Shown here: positions 1 to 11,640 of the stretch, piece after piece
How positions within the stretch are numbered: the first letter of the stretch is position 1
Layout of the letters: each line of letters starts with the position of its first letter
From: Henckelia pumila
Taxonomy: Eukaryota > Streptophyta > Magnoliopsida > Lamiales > Gesneriaceae
DNA: 64,000 nucleotides
NCBI RefSeq assembly: GCF_033568475.1
Contig: NC_133123.1
Location: forward strand, 134,252,242-134,316,241
Direction: 5' to 3'
Notes under the pieces: generated by a model
The model's database searches: none
What the model was told of the DNA's origin: nothing
Seen by the model: only the letters and a program-made list of their open reading frames with translations
Translations under genes and position numbers: made by a program

Positions 1-434
1 GTAACTCAATATACTAGATTGGTTCTCTACCATATTAAAGGGCGACCTAATTTAAAGACACATGCTTATTAAAAATTTTGAGATATTTAATGTTTATTGG
101 TTTCCACAATGCATAAAACCTATATATTCAAGAAATTTTAAGATAGTCTAAGCTATCAAATTAATATAGTAAATATGTTCCAACCAGGCAACTTAAATAA
201 AGTTATATCCATAAATTATTTAAATGTTATCAATACAATATAAGAACAAATAAATAAAAAAATGATATTTTGACTTATTCTGTCTGACTCGGGCCGATTT
301 TTTGTCTACAAATTCTCCATCACCTTGCTTTCTTTTATGCATTCCTTCAGAACTTCAAATTCATCCAGCCCTCGTCCCAAATCTTTCTTCAATAGTTACA
401 TATATATATCATATGCCAATAGAATATCATATAT
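1..434. other. AT-rich intergenic sequence
   Basis: No open frame, repeat or RNA signal that I can support. It ends at the target-site duplication of the first MITE. Confidence 0.6.
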
Positions 435-443
435 AAAAAAATG

Positions 444-756
444 GGGAAAATTGCAAATTTAGTCCTGTATGTTTGTCACTTTGCGATTTTGGTCCTTTAT
501 GTTTTCACATTTCAGTTTTAGTCCTGTATGTTTCGATTTTTGGCAATTTCGGTCCTTTTTCTTCGAAAATGCTGACGTGGAACTGTACACGTCAGCTCCA
601 CATCAGCATTGAATTGGTGCCACGTCAGCGCCACATCGGAAAAAGGACTAAAATTGCCAAAAAAATAAAGATAGCGGACTAAAACTGCAATCTGAAAATA
701 TAAAGGACCAAAATCGCAAAGTGACAAACATACAGGACCAAAAAAGCAATTTTCCC
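444..756. mobile_element. MULE-type foldback MITE
   Basis: A 313-bp element with long, nearly perfect terminal inverted repeats. The left end starts GGGAAAATTGC and the right end is its reverse complement. Similarity continues for about 65 bp on each side through the 'ggtcctgtatgtttgtcac' block. It is flanked by an exact 9-bp duplication, aaaaaaatg, at 435-443 and 757-765. A 9-bp duplication with long inverted repeats points to a Mutator-like, non-autonomous element. The short frames on both strands inside it are by-products of the inverted repeat, not genes. A decayed relative lies at 14224-14539. Confidence 0.85.
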
Positions 757-765
757 AAAAAAATG

Positions 766-1518
766 AGATATGCTTAGTTCAAATAAGAATTCAAAATTGT
801 AATAAGAGATGTAATTATTTAGATAAATACTTTAAAAAGCGTTTAACATTCTCTCACAGTGTGCTCTAAAGGAAATCAAACCCAGGCCTGCATGCCTTGT
901 AATAGATCTGTCCTTCATTGTCATTCGATTATTTTGTGTAATTTCAGGTTTTATCATGGGATCTTCTTTATTCAAATTATCTTAAATAAGTTATTTCATG
1001 CCTCAACATCCATCCATTCCAGTCCCCTATATATCACATCTAACGTGGCTGGTTCTCTTTCTAACTTTTCCTTTGTCAATGATAATTTCGTTTTTTTAGC
1101 CAAATGAATTGTTGATATATACACCTTTTTTTATTTCTCTATCGGTAAGATTATCACATTGTATCTCAGCTGCATCATTTCCATTAATAAACAATCCATG
1201 GTTACAAAAACTTATCAGAAGTGGACTAAAACCAATTTAGAAACTCACACTTACCGCAAAATTTTCCCAGAGCAGATTCTTATCATTATTAGCACCTTTT
1301 CCACATAACGGCTACTTTGACATCATTTGTAATATCACGAGAAACCACAATTTCAACAAATCTAAAGACATGTTAGACAAAATCTATTACATGAAGAAAA
1401 AACTAAATAATCACAAAACATCAATGCTTCTTAAATTTAAAAGTGATATGTTTTTCTTATTCGTGACCAGTGAATCTTAGTCCATTCATCATTATTTGGT
1501 GGAATCCGAGACCCTCAA
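766..1518. other. intergenic sequence, nothing recognised
   Basis: AT-rich sequence between the MITE and the 229-bp tandem duplication. The one short frame (82 codons) has no recognisable motif. Confidence 0.5.
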
Positions 1519-1975
1519 GTCCTCTTCGATGAACTACCAGTGAACTGCCTTCTTCATAACAAGCATCACTTACTAGTGTTATCATTTTCTGATGATAGTC
1601 TTCTTACCTCCTCATCCTGTGAAATTAACATAATATGTGTTCTTTGATAAACAAAATATAAGGATAAATACATCAACAACTAGCTTGTAATGTGACAGAC
1701 AAAGTCAACGATCTCATGATTCACTGGCATTAAGTTTTCAAGATTATGTCCTCTTCGATGAACTACCAGTGAACTGCCTTCTTCATAACAAGCATCACTT
1801 ACTTGTGTTATAATTTTCTGAAGATAGTCTTCTTACCTACTCATCCTAGGAAATTAACATAATATGTATGCTTTGATAAACAAAATATAAGGACAAATAC
1901 ATCAACAACTAGCTTGTAATGTGACAGACAAGGTCAATGATCTCATGATCTCATGATTCACTGGCATCGGTTTGA
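1519..1975. repeat. two-copy tandem duplication, 229-bp unit
   Basis: The block starting 'gtcctcttcgatgaacta' at 1519 recurs at 1748 with only scattered substitutions and a small 'atctcatg' repeat near the end of copy 2. The copies are adjacent, so this is a simple tandem duplication. No coding capacity is evident. Confidence 0.8.
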
Positions 1976-3825
1976 AATCATTGTATTTTGTCGCACTTTC
2001 AACATGATTTTTAACATCGGTTTTAAATTAAAGCAACAACCATGTTTACCTAGCTTATTCTTAACATCGGAATTCCAAAAACTCATCAAAATAAAATTCT
2101 AGAAAAAAAGATGAACATGTTCTTTGATATAAGACTCAGACCCACAAAAGTCTCCGAATATTTATAAATACTCCAAGTTAATTATCTAGCTCATTCTTAA
2201 GATACACATTCTTTTTAGCAATATAACGCTCTGTTCTCGAATAATAATCTCTGAATAATCGCTGACTTTAGCATCGAAATTTTTTCACCGAGAATCATGC
2301 AACGTTTCTGACTAATTTTATTTGTGACGTAAGAATAACCCACTTAAGATCGTGATTGAGATTGTACAAGTGGTCGTTGATACTACGAATTCTGTGGGAG
2401 AACTCCTTTGGGTGCATGCGAATATATTCTGGCCATATCAAAGATGTATCTCTGTCCCCAGATGTCATAATTTTTCGTGTTCGCATCAAGTTCTCTTGCA
2501 CTTGTAAGATTTTCATATCCAGCCGTTAATTGATACCTGAAACCTCGAAGAAGTGCGTAGAAAATGCCTCAAAGTTGTTTTTTAAAGGGGTAATTGCATA
2601 CATTACTCTTGTGAAATACCAAGATTGATAAAAAAAACCTCTATAAAAAATAATGATATAATATCTCCATGTTTTTAAATCATAAGCATATACCTCTATG
2701 TGTTTTCAAAATTTAAGCACACAACTTCTTATCCGTACATGTTTTCAGGGATATTTGTGCAAGGGTTTATAGTCATAGAGGGTTTTTAGATATCTCATGA
2801 TTTCACATGAGTAATATATACAATTATCCATTTTTTAAACTATGACTCAAATAGTGTTTTGGGAGAACTTCTACGAAACACTTCTTAGCTTTTCATTAAC
2901 AAAATTTCAAAATTTTGTTTAAAAAAAGTTGAAAAATACATCCTAAAAACTCATCCAAACATACATTACGTAAAAATTGTCAACTTTTTGAAGAGCGTAG
3001 TGCGGCCACACTAATGAATAGGGGCACTGAAAGTTGTAACAATTTTTTTCGTGTATCCTAGTGCGGGGCCGCTACTCTTTCTTCTTCGATTTTCCAACCT
3101 TTTCTTATATCCCACTCTTCATTCTATCTCTTCGTGTTATCTATACATCTTTTCGGCTCATTTTCATTACTCCAATGAGTTTTAGGCAATGTTTGCAATC
3201 ACTAAAAAAAGTAATTGTTAGCTTTTGGCTTAAAAAAATCATTTTTGTGTGTTTTTTAAACCTAGATTATGTGTTAGCTTATGCTTAACTTAATTGAAAT
3301 TCAAAAGCTAGACATGTGGTGATTATGATTCTCCAAAAGTGATTCTAATAAGAAAGTCATTGCTAAAATCATTCTAATCACTTATTTATTAAACACTACC
3401 CAACTTTAATTTTTAGATTTTCACATTTGTTTCCAAACACTACCAACTTTTGATTTTTCTTAACTTTTTTATAATCTATAAATTAATCACTTTTACAAAA
3501 TCACAATCTATTGCAAACACTCTCTTAATCAAATAACATAATCGTCACACAAACAAACACATGTATTGGCACATATAAAATATTAGTGCTTCGCACTTAT
3601 AAGTATATTTATTTTAGAGAAAATCAAGACAATCAGACAAGACATTTTCTGTATTCAATTTGTAAAATATCACTTAAAAACTCACATTCACTTTAAAAAC
3701 AAAATGAGTCGAATAAGTGCAGTTAGAATCATCAATATTAGACTAATATGTTGATGAATGATGCATGCCTTTAAAAAAAAATTAATCTCAGTATTCATTT
3801 TATTGATTTTTTTTTTGGAATTTTG

Positions 3826-3856
<31 letters not shown>

Positions 3857-4003
3857 ACTACGTCTTAGACATCATATTTTGTTTTATAAAAATTGTCCTT
3901 ATGTGATATAGATATTAAACTTTTGTTTTCTTTTAATTTTTTAATTTTGACATTTCAAATTAAAGGTTAGTTCATCGATAATTTTTACAATTATGATATT
4001 ACT
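1976..4003. other. intergenic sequence with a possible hAT-like relic and a TA microsatellite
   Basis: Mostly AT-rich and non-coding. Around 3188-3525, 'gtttgcaatcac' near the left and its inverted counterpart 'tattgcaaacac' near the right suggest an old non-autonomous element, but I found no convincing target duplication. A TA dinucleotide run lies at about 3833-3856. Sequence from about 3700 resembles 21720 onward, which marks the left part of the duplicated SPH block. Confidence 0.35.
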
Positions 4004-4012
4004 CTTATTTTA

Positions 4013-4313
4013 GAGAAAATAAGTTTTTTGGTCCAGTAACTTTACCCCATTTGGGTTTTGGTCCATTAACTTTTTTGATATGGTTTTACTACACTAACTT
4101 TGCATTTTTAGTGTTTTTTGGTCCAACTGCATACGTGTCAGTTTTTTATTGGTCCACATCATCATTTTGGACCAATCAGAAGTTGACACGTATGCAATGT
4201 TGGACCAAAAAACACTGAAAGTGCAAAGTTAGTTTACCAAAACCCACATTGGAAAAGTTAATGGACCAAAACCAAAACATGTACAAGTTAATGGACAAAA
4301 AACTTATTTTCTC
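4013..4313. mobile_element. MULE-type foldback MITE
   Basis: A 301-bp element starting GAGAAAATAAGTTTTTTGG and ending with its near reverse complement. The inner arms also pair: 'ggtccattaactt' with 'aagttaatggacc', and 'tgcatacgtgtca' with 'tgacacgtatgca'. The flanking duplication is an exact 9 bp, cttatttta, at 4004-4012 and 4314-4322. It lies about 1 kb upstream of the first SPH gene. Confidence 0.88.
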
Positions 4314-4322
4314 CTTATTTTA

Positions 4323-5086
4323 ATATAAATCAAATTAATTAAAAAATATTATACAAGAACGCAGCATGTGCATTAATACACTAGTATTAATAAATTTTTT
4401 CGGCCATTCAGTGTTCAATTATGATTTCACATATTGACCATATTTCACAATAAATGCTCAAATAGCTAGGATATATAGTTGAACTTTCATTTCAAAAATA
4501 AAAAATAAAAAATAGTTGAATTGAACTTTTTTTTTCTGAAACTATCATATTTTGTTCATTCTTGGTATTCCTAATTAATTACTAACACTATCTTATGACG
4601 ATATTAGACATTCAAATAATTAGGAAAAAAAATTAAATACAGGGTTTGGACTAATCTGTCACACAAAATTTATCTATTCCGATTTATCTGACTAATTAGT
4701 TTGCAGGTTATTGCATTTGTCCGAGAATTTACCCAATGTGTGTCGTAAAATAATGATTCCAGTTTCCACTTCATGGAAAAAAAAAATGAGATCGAAAGTC
4801 AAATAAACATAAACGAATCGATAAAATTTAATATATAATAACATCATTTTATTTTTATTTTTTTTGAGAGGATAATAACATCATTTGAAATAATATTTTT
4901 TTCTGGATCCACGCTCAGTCAAAGATTTGAGAGAACCTCTCCCTAATCCACGAAATTCTATTCCATTGATATAAAAACTTTAAACATCTTAAATTATATT
5001 ATAAAAGAAAGACCAAATTAAAATCGACAGTCAAATATAATTCAACATGTAATCAATCCTCTAAAACCTCAAAATTGTTAAAATGG
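4323..5086. other. 5' flank of SPH1, shared with the SPH3 block
   Basis: No gene. Sequence from about 4390 is closely similar to that from about 22510 upstream of SPH3; both contain 'ttcacatattgaccatat' and 'gacgatattagacattc'. The duplicated unit therefore includes at least 0.9 kb of 5' flank. Confidence 0.7.
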
Positions 5087-5208
5087 TTGACCAAAGAAAA
5101 TCATGCGGAAGTTCAGAGGATTTCATAGCTCATATATATAGTTTCACAAATCTATTCCAAAACATGAAAATTTCATTTTCTCAATAAATTTCAATCGCTC
5201 TATAAAAG
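5087..5208 (+). promoter_or_regulatory. SPH1 core promoter (W-box-like site and TATA box)
   Basis: TTGACC at 5087-5092 sits in 'aaatggttgaccaaa', and TATAAAAG at 5201-5208 lies 79 bases before the ATG. Both motifs, the spacing and the surrounding sequence recur upstream of SPH2 and SPH3. TTGACC fits the W-box core bound by WRKY factors, but regulation by them is inferred. Confidence 0.55.
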
Positions 5209-5279
5209 CAACCTAAAACTATCATGCATGCATCTTAGAGCCAATTAAATATCATATAATAGATAGTTAATTACGAGCG

Positions 5280-5714
5280 ATGAAGCACAAATTACTAATC
5301 ATCTTGGTAATTGTCATCTTCTTGCAAGCAACGGCCTTCGAGGAGAAAAAACCTTGTTCCATATTCTTTCCAAAATTCACCATTCATGTAGTGAATCGTC
5401 TTCCCTCATTTGCTATAAAATTGGGAGCCCATTGCGCTTCTAAAACGAGGTTGATATGGAACAACACGATTTCCCCGGGTCAAGATATCGAATGGGATTT
5501 ATGCAATCCCTTCTTGGGCAATGCACTCTTCTTCTGCCACTTCTTCTTGGGACCGTGGGAGTCGGCGTTCGAGGTTTTCAATTCACAAACGGCATTTGAT
5601 ACATGTCCCGGTAAAACATGCTATTGGGAAGTACGACTTACAGGGATGTATCTTTCTGGGAGTTATCCTCCCACAAATTTCGTACTTATGCATCATTGGA
5701 ACCGCACCAAATAG
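5280..5714 (+). CDS. S-protein homologue (SPH, plant self-incompatibility S1 family), copy 1
   Basis: A small secreted protein of 144 residues in a single exon. Residues 1-20 form a signal peptide (MKHK then a hydrophobic run to ATAF). The mature part has the S1/SPH pattern: 'IHVVNRLP' near 34-42, 'LGAHCASK' with Cys52, a W-D-L-C stretch with Cys75, 'FFCHFF' with Cys86, and 'CYWEVR...GMYLSG' near 114-127. There are six cysteines (26, 52, 75, 86, 109, 114) and N-X-T sites at 61 and 141. The length is normal for the family. In poppy, one member is a secreted stigma ligand in self-incompatibility; most plant SPHs have no known function, and none is assigned here. The ATG is the first after a TATA box 79 bases upstream. 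SPH2 and SPH3 are close paralogues in the same orientation. Confidence 0.92.
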   Translation: MKHKLLIILVIVIFLQATAFEEKKPCSIFFPKFTIHVVNRLPSFAIKLGAHCASKTRLIWNNTISPGQDIEWDLCNPFLGNALFFCHFFLGPWESAFEVFNSQTAFDTCPGKTCYWEVRLTGMYLSGSYPPTNFVLMHHWNRTK

Positions 5715-6779
5715 CTAGCTTAAGCTAGCATCATCACTTGGAAACACTTTATTGAAATATCATCGTATATATATGTTACCTGTTTTCAGTCATTAATTCT
5801 AGTCTAATTTATTTCTTTTCGAGCGTACTTTCTAATAGTTTTAAAGTTTCATTGTTACCGTCGTCTATAACTTTTTCTAAGTCGCTCGGTTGGGGATGAG
5901 GTTATTGCGAGAAGATCATATTTGTAGCGATGATCATATATATATTCAAAGTCAGTGGTAGGCATAGGGCATGATGATTGCCTTGGTACAATGTCATGTA
6001 AAGTGAGATTAGTTAGTATCTTTAACTTAAGTTTGTTGTTTGGTTCATAAGCTAGGCCATGTTATAATAATAAATCTCCCATTACCTTTAAACAAAGCAA
6101 AAAATTAAGTAATTAAAAAAAACAATTTGACGAAAGCAACAACTTAAAATTGTATTAAAAAAGTCATCTTCCATAAATGATTACATGATGGTCTACAACA
6201 TCATAATCTACCAAGATACATTAAATGCAATTTTCCTACGTAAAAAGAAAAGATTTGCACCCAATATAAAAATTAAATTCCCCACCAATAGTGGTAAATG
6301 TAAATCTAGCTAGCTAAAATAATTTACAAAACCATATTATAAATTTATAATCCCTACAATTAACATTTGCAATAGAAAAAAAAAGAAAGAAAAAGAAAAA
6401 GAAAAAGAAAAAGAGACCAGCTATATTGGTAGATTCCACCAATTAGGAACTCCATAGAGATAAGGGACTTGTGCAGTCAAGTGTAATTATAATCAATTTA
6501 GTAGAAAAATGATTCAAAGTCTCCATCGCCTCTAAAAGCTAAAAGGGTTGGATTGAGCTAGTCCTAAATCCCAATAAAATAAGTTTAGCTTCGCATAGAA
6601 TCCATAACAAACATTAAAATTCAGAATTTATATTAAGAATTAACTAAAAGATCAAGTTTTAAAACGAGAATGAACGTTGTACTCAAGTTCTTCATGTCTC
6701 TTCATGACTTCGTCTCTCGCTCCCTTATGTTTTCAGCCGTTAAAAAGTATGTTTTTTTTTTTACATAAATCTCGACTCT
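5715..6779. other. 3' flank of SPH1, partly shared with the SPH3 block
   Basis: Sequence from about 5880 to 6565 matches that from about 23870 to 24590 downstream of SPH3, including 'gcgagaagat', 'tgatggtctacaacatcat' and 'agaaaaatgattcaaagtc'. After 'gagctagtcc' (about 6560) the match stops. It resumes at about 10424, so roughly 3.9 kb was inserted in this copy or lost from the other. There is no gene here. An AG-rich run lies at about 6377-6417. Confidence 0.65.
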
Positions 6780-7512
6780 CACGTGCTTTTAAGAGTGGTT
6801 TTTAGGGGTGGTTTAAAAAACCCTCCTGAAGTTAAAGCAATAAAATGGGTTCAGAAATAACCGTTTTTATTGCCATGACTTTTAAAAGCGGTTTTACAAC
6901 CGCTTTTATTGAATGCTTATAGGAATGGTTGGTTTAAATCATTGATATTATCCGCTTCTATTGCTTAATTTTTTAAGAACGGTAAAAAAAATTGCTCACA
7001 TTGAATAGCTTTAGCAGTGGTTCGTAGCAACCAATGCTATTAATCGCTTCTATTGTTTTAACTTTTAGTAGCGGTTTATAAACCGGTCATATTAAATATT
7101 TTTAGCCATGGTTTATTTAAACCGTTATTATAAACGGTAAACCACTTTTATTGCTTTAAAATTTATGAGTGGTTTTTAAACCGCTTATTCCAAATTTTTA
7201 GTAATGGTTTATGTTACTCGATTTTATAAACCGGTTCTATTGCTTTTAATTTTAGTAATGGTATAGAAAACGCTTTTATTGAATTACATTGAACAATTTT
7301 GGTGAAATGACAAATACTCATTCATACAATTAATATCATATCTAAGATCATTTGTTTGATTTTCATGGATTAGAATAGTGCAATTATTGGAGGGCGATCA
7401 AAACGCGATTCTTGTACTGATGTATGTTTCAAAATAGATGAATTATATTTTACTACTAGTTATAAATTTTGATAAAACGATTAATATTAAATTTTAAAAA
7501 TAATGAGTTATC

Positions 7513-7586
<74 letters not shown>

Positions 7587-10027
7587 GTTTGAGATATCTA
7601 TACTAACATATTTGGTTTGACAATTTGAAACCAATGTCGAATTACATTTCTAACCTATATAAGTAGTAAAATACTCATTGATTTATATTGTTTAAGTGCA
7701 ACAAGGTCAAAATCAAAATTATACTTAAATTTTTCCATTATCTAATAGAATCTATTATGATCTCCAATTTAAAAATTATAAGAAATATTTATCAACTTCC
7801 TTTCACTTCATATATATTTATTTTATCTTTATCTTGCTCAAATTTTATGTATGTTGTTTTTATTTATTATATTATACATGCATCGCATGTATCTCGATAT
7901 CTAATAATAATAATTAACACTATTGTAACTTCAAATTTACTAATAAATCTCATGCTAAAAGTATAATAAAACTTATAATATTTTAAATATAAAATAAATT
8001 ACATGTAAAATTAAAAACAAATTTATTACAATTATCAATATAAATTATGTATTTAAACTGTGATAATGATTCTTTTTAAGTATAACTTTTAATCTTTTTT
8101 AATATTTCTAATATTAGTCTTTAAATTTTATTAAATCAAGTTATAAATCGGAGAAGATCAAAGTCTAATGCTTAAAATCGAATACCATGAAATCACGAAA
8201 TATAAATCATATATTAATCGCATTTTTAAAATGAAAAATATTTAAGTAATTTACATTCTATTAATTTAATATATACAAATGATTCATAATCAATGTAACG
8301 TAAATTTAAACCATTTATCAATATTCAGTCAAGATTTTAAATATAAATTATCGAGTTATAATAATTACAATTCATGTTTAATTATTTAAATTTGTGATTA
8401 ATCTGATTGATATATGCAAATGCATGCCGAAGATAGGTAGATAATTTCATTAGTAATATTTCAAATTTTCAACTGGCGGGTAACTGAATTAATATAAACT
8501 GCAAAAAATTGAATTATTTTCGTCAAATATATCACACATTCAATTTTCACCGCCAATCTACAAGATAAATATTTTAAAAAATTCCACCACTAATATGGAA
8601 GATTCAAAATTTTTAAAGATAAACCTCTATTTAAGTTTCAAGTTTTCCATTGACGATGAAATAAATCCTAAAACTCTCCATTTATTTTCAACTTCAACTC
8701 TCTCATGGTTCCTCTTCTCGGTGTCTATTATGATCTAACGTTTATAATTATTGATTCTTCTCCGTTTTGCTGACCACTTCTCCATTCCTACTTAATTATG
8801 TTGTATTTACTTTTTGTTTTTGGAGGTATTTCATTTACTTTATATTTTTTTCCCCAATCATTTAGTATTGGGTGAATTTTGCATAAAATTGATTGATGTT
8901 ACTTTTCTTTAATTTGCAGGTTGATATTAGACATGATACCAAAAGGATGTGAAAATTGATTCAAGATATTTGAAGGCAATTCGGGATATATGAATAAAGT
9001 AATAGATGCCTTTGTAAAGAAGTTAAGGTAAAAATTTTAATTTTTTATACTTCGTAGAAAAAAATTCTGAATATCTGTTTAATTTTTATGACCTGAAATA
9101 AAATTTATATTTTATATATATTTTCAGGTAACAAGGGAGGACATACTTTCATGCTAAAGTTAGCAGAATAAATTTTGCAAGACGTGAATTTGGAATTGGA
9201 TAGTAGTTAGATATTTTGAAAATTAATGCCATCTATTTAATTTTAGCATTTGTAATGATCTTTTTATTTTTAGGAAAAACGTTGATTGTTAATGATATAT
9301 GATTTTGAAACAGTTTTATCTATTAAATTTTAGTATTAGTCATATTATTAATTTTTTTATTGATTTTGAATGGTAATGAAATAATATATATTAATTGAAA
9401 AAGAATATAAAAGAAATAGAATCTAATGCTAAATCGGTGATGTGCACGAGATTTAATTGTTGATCAAAAAATACGGTAATACCTTGGTTTAGGAAGGGTA
9501 TAAAACGATTTTTATATTCAAGATTTGAGTTTTTCAAATTGCTCAAACTCTATTACTTCAAGAGTGGTTTTAAATTGTTTCTAAAATCATTACTTTAAGA
9601 ACACTTCAAACCCATTCTAATATCTAGTGGGCTTTAAGAGCAGTTTGAAATTATTCTTAAATTACTAAATTTAGAAGCGATTAGAAATCGCTCCTAAATC
9701 CACTAGATTTAATAGTGGTTTAAAGTTGTTCTTAAATACAATGAATTTAAAATCAGTTCGAAACGGCTCTAAGATTCCAAGTTTTAGAGGTGCTGTGAAA
9801 TCATTCTTATATCCAAGTAGTGTAAGAATGGTTTATAACCGTTCTTACAGTGAATAATAAGAGCGGTTTTTCAACTTTTACCAACTGTTAACAAAACTGC
9901 TTTTATAAGATATAAGGATGCCAATAAGAGGAGCATTTTTTGCAACTGTTGGTAAAAGTTTAAGAGCGGCTGATAACCGCTTCTAAAAGCAATAAAAACC
10001 GCTTCTATATGCTATTTTTTTGTAGTG
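6780..10027. mobile_element. non-autonomous CACTA-like element, 3.25 kb
   Basis: The right end reads 'gctatttttttgtagtg', the reverse complement of the classic CACTACAAAAAAA terminus. It is followed by 'tct' (10028-10030). The left end 'tctcacgtg' has the same TCT (6777-6779) before CAC, but the rest of that terminus has decayed. Both ends hold many short repeats of the type 'agcggttt...aaccgctt' (about 6790-7280 and 9540-10005), as CACTA subterminal regions do. The centre has no transposase. It has an AAT microsatellite and two exon-like stretches near 8920-9030 and 9128-9210 with splice-like edges but no frame. The left boundary is uncertain. Confidence 0.6.
7513..7586. repeat. (AAT)n microsatellite
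   Basis: About 24 uninterrupted AAT units inside the CACTA-like element. It is likely length-polymorphic. Confidence 0.95.
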
Positions 10028-10439
10028 TCTTTAATTTTCCTAGAGTCCTCAACTCTCATCCCTCCTTAATTAATTTCCGAAATATTTTTCCTTTTCGAAA
10101 CCACTTATCACGCCTAGATGATAATACTTTCCCGTCTAGGCGTAAAAACTTATGTTCCTTTCTCGAACTCACCATTCCTGCCAAGATGGAAATTATTTTC
10201 GGCTAGGCGGGAATACTTCTGCTCGGGTCTTCAAAAATATATATACCTTCACCCAAGCTCTGATCTTCGACATTTCCCCACAAAAAACTTTAAATATATG
10301 AATAGATACCATAAAGCTCAAAAACTTGAATTTCAGACACAATTACGGAATATTCGAATTTTCAAGCCAATAATAAATTGATTATTGTGCTAATTTTCAT
10401 GCAAATTTCAACTCTATCACCCACCTATTACTCATGATC
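10028..10439. other. unassigned sequence
   Basis: The sequence includes short inverted stretches such as 'cgcctagatgataatac' and 'tcccgtctaggcg' near 10110-10145. There is no recognisable gene. It lies within the extra roughly 3.9 kb that separates SPH1 from its DUF1635 remnant. Confidence 0.4.
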
Positions 10440-10795
10440 TGAATTTAGTACCTAAGAAAAAGCTTCAATTTTTGGTGGTTGTATCGACTGCATGTCATAG
10501 ACAAGAATGTTGGGCAGGAGTTGGTGTTGTACTATTAACCAGGTAGATCGTGACCGGTGGTATATCGGTGGAGTTGAGTTGAGGCGGCGGATATTGCCAC
10601 TATACGTGGGAGCGGCCCCGCGAAGAGGAGAGTGTGAAGGAGGGGTCCCGCCTCTATCAACGCCGGCAATGACTTGTCGCACGGCAAGTACTTGTCACCC
10701 GAGAAAGACGACGACGGTGGTGCCTTATAATTAATCAGGTCGCGGTCATGTCGTCGAATCGTTGCAATTTTGTATGGTGAAGCAAATGTTATTAG
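10440..10795 (-). pseudogene. DUF1635 gene remnant (3' half)
   Basis: Decayed copy of the 3' half of the intact DUF1635 gene at 24683-25379. Matching features include the 'EAGPLLHTLL.AGPLPR' signature of the family (about 10600-10650 on the minus strand), the following Pro-rich tail, and shared 3' flank such as 'cctaagaaaaagcttcaat'. Small indels shift the frame repeatedly, so signature and tail are read in different frames. The 5' half and first exon are missing; sequence beyond about 10795 switches to a gypsy pol relic. It marks SPH1 plus DUF1635 as a duplicate of the SPH3 plus DUF1635 pair. Confidence 0.75.
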
Positions 10796-10799
10796 AGTT

Positions 10800-11640
10800 T
10801 CGACGAGTTCAGTAGTCAATTGACTACTGCACCTATTCTTACTTTACCATCTGGATCTGGAGACTTTGTGGTTTACACTCATGGGCGGCTCCATGTAGAG
10901 GCAAGGGGGAAGGGGGAAGTTGCTCTCCCTTAAATTTTTTTGTGAACATATACTCTTAGTTTTTTTAAAAAAAATGTTGAACATAAATTATTATTAATAA
11001 AACATTAAAATATTGTTCAAAACTCTATATCATTAACCAACAACTCATGTTTGAAGATGAATTCATCATTAATTTAATACATCTTTGTTGTTATTCAAAA
11101 CAAAAGTCTTCATCAATCAATCAAACAGAAGATGCATATTTGAATGATAGTGTAATTAGTTATATTGAAAATATTATATTTTGCATAATTTAGGATATAG
11201 AGCCCGTTTGGATCTATGAATGTTGTTATCGATGTACAAGTATATATATACATATGTGTGTTCTCCTTTAGATTTTTGTCCTCTCTCGATAAAATTCATA
11301 GATCCTCCTCTGTTTACACTGATGCATCTCTTCAAGGGTTGGGTTGTGTGTTGACACAGAATGTACATGTGATTGTATATGTTTCTAGACAGTTAATGAC
11401 CCACGAAGAGAACATGCACGATCTAGAACTTGCAGCGATCGTGTTTGCACTGAAGATTTGACGTCATTATCTATATGACGAGCGATTCGAGATTTTTTGG
11501 GATCACAAGAGTTTGAAGTATTTATTCACTCAGGTAGAGTTGAGTATGTGATAGCGTCGTTGGATGTATTTTTTTAAGGATTATGATTGCGATATTAAGT
11601 ATCATCCAGGTAGCGAATCCAGTGGCAGACGCACTGTAGT
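10800..11640 (+). pseudogene. Ty3/gypsy reverse transcriptase-RNase H relic
   Basis: Fragments of the RT-RNase H region of a gypsy polyprotein. At 10819-10879 the frame reads 'LTTAPILTLPSGSGDF...VYT'. After an insertion it resumes at 11312 with '[14 protein letters not shown]', 'SRQL', '[12 protein letters not shown]', and then, past an in-frame stop at 11459-11461, 'RHYLYDERFEIF', 'DHKSLKYLFTQ' and 'YDCDIKYHPG', with further stops near 11550. The first catalytic Asp of RNase H (YTDAS) is visible. No LTR pair can be assigned. It has been dead for a long time. Confidence 0.8.
10880..11311. mobile_element. 432-bp insertion in the gypsy relic with 9-bp target duplication
   Basis: The gypsy frame breaks at 10879 and resumes at 11312. 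Both edges carry the same 9 bp, gtttacact (10871-10879 and 11312-11320). The inserted sequence starts 'catgggcggctccatg' and ends 'gatcctcctct'. The two ends do not form a clear inverted repeat, and there is no poly-A tail. A 9-bp duplication suggests a MULE-like element, but the class is not certain. The start resembles the GC-rich terminus near 21525-21560. Confidence 0.7.

Noticed and set aside
473..727. Open frames on both strands with similar peptides
   Set aside because: They arise from the two arms of a foldback MITE (444-756), so they mirror each other and are not genes.
3188..3525. A defined hAT MITE
   Set aside because: There are inverted 'gtttgcaat' motifs at both sides but no 8-bp duplication, so boundaries cannot be set.
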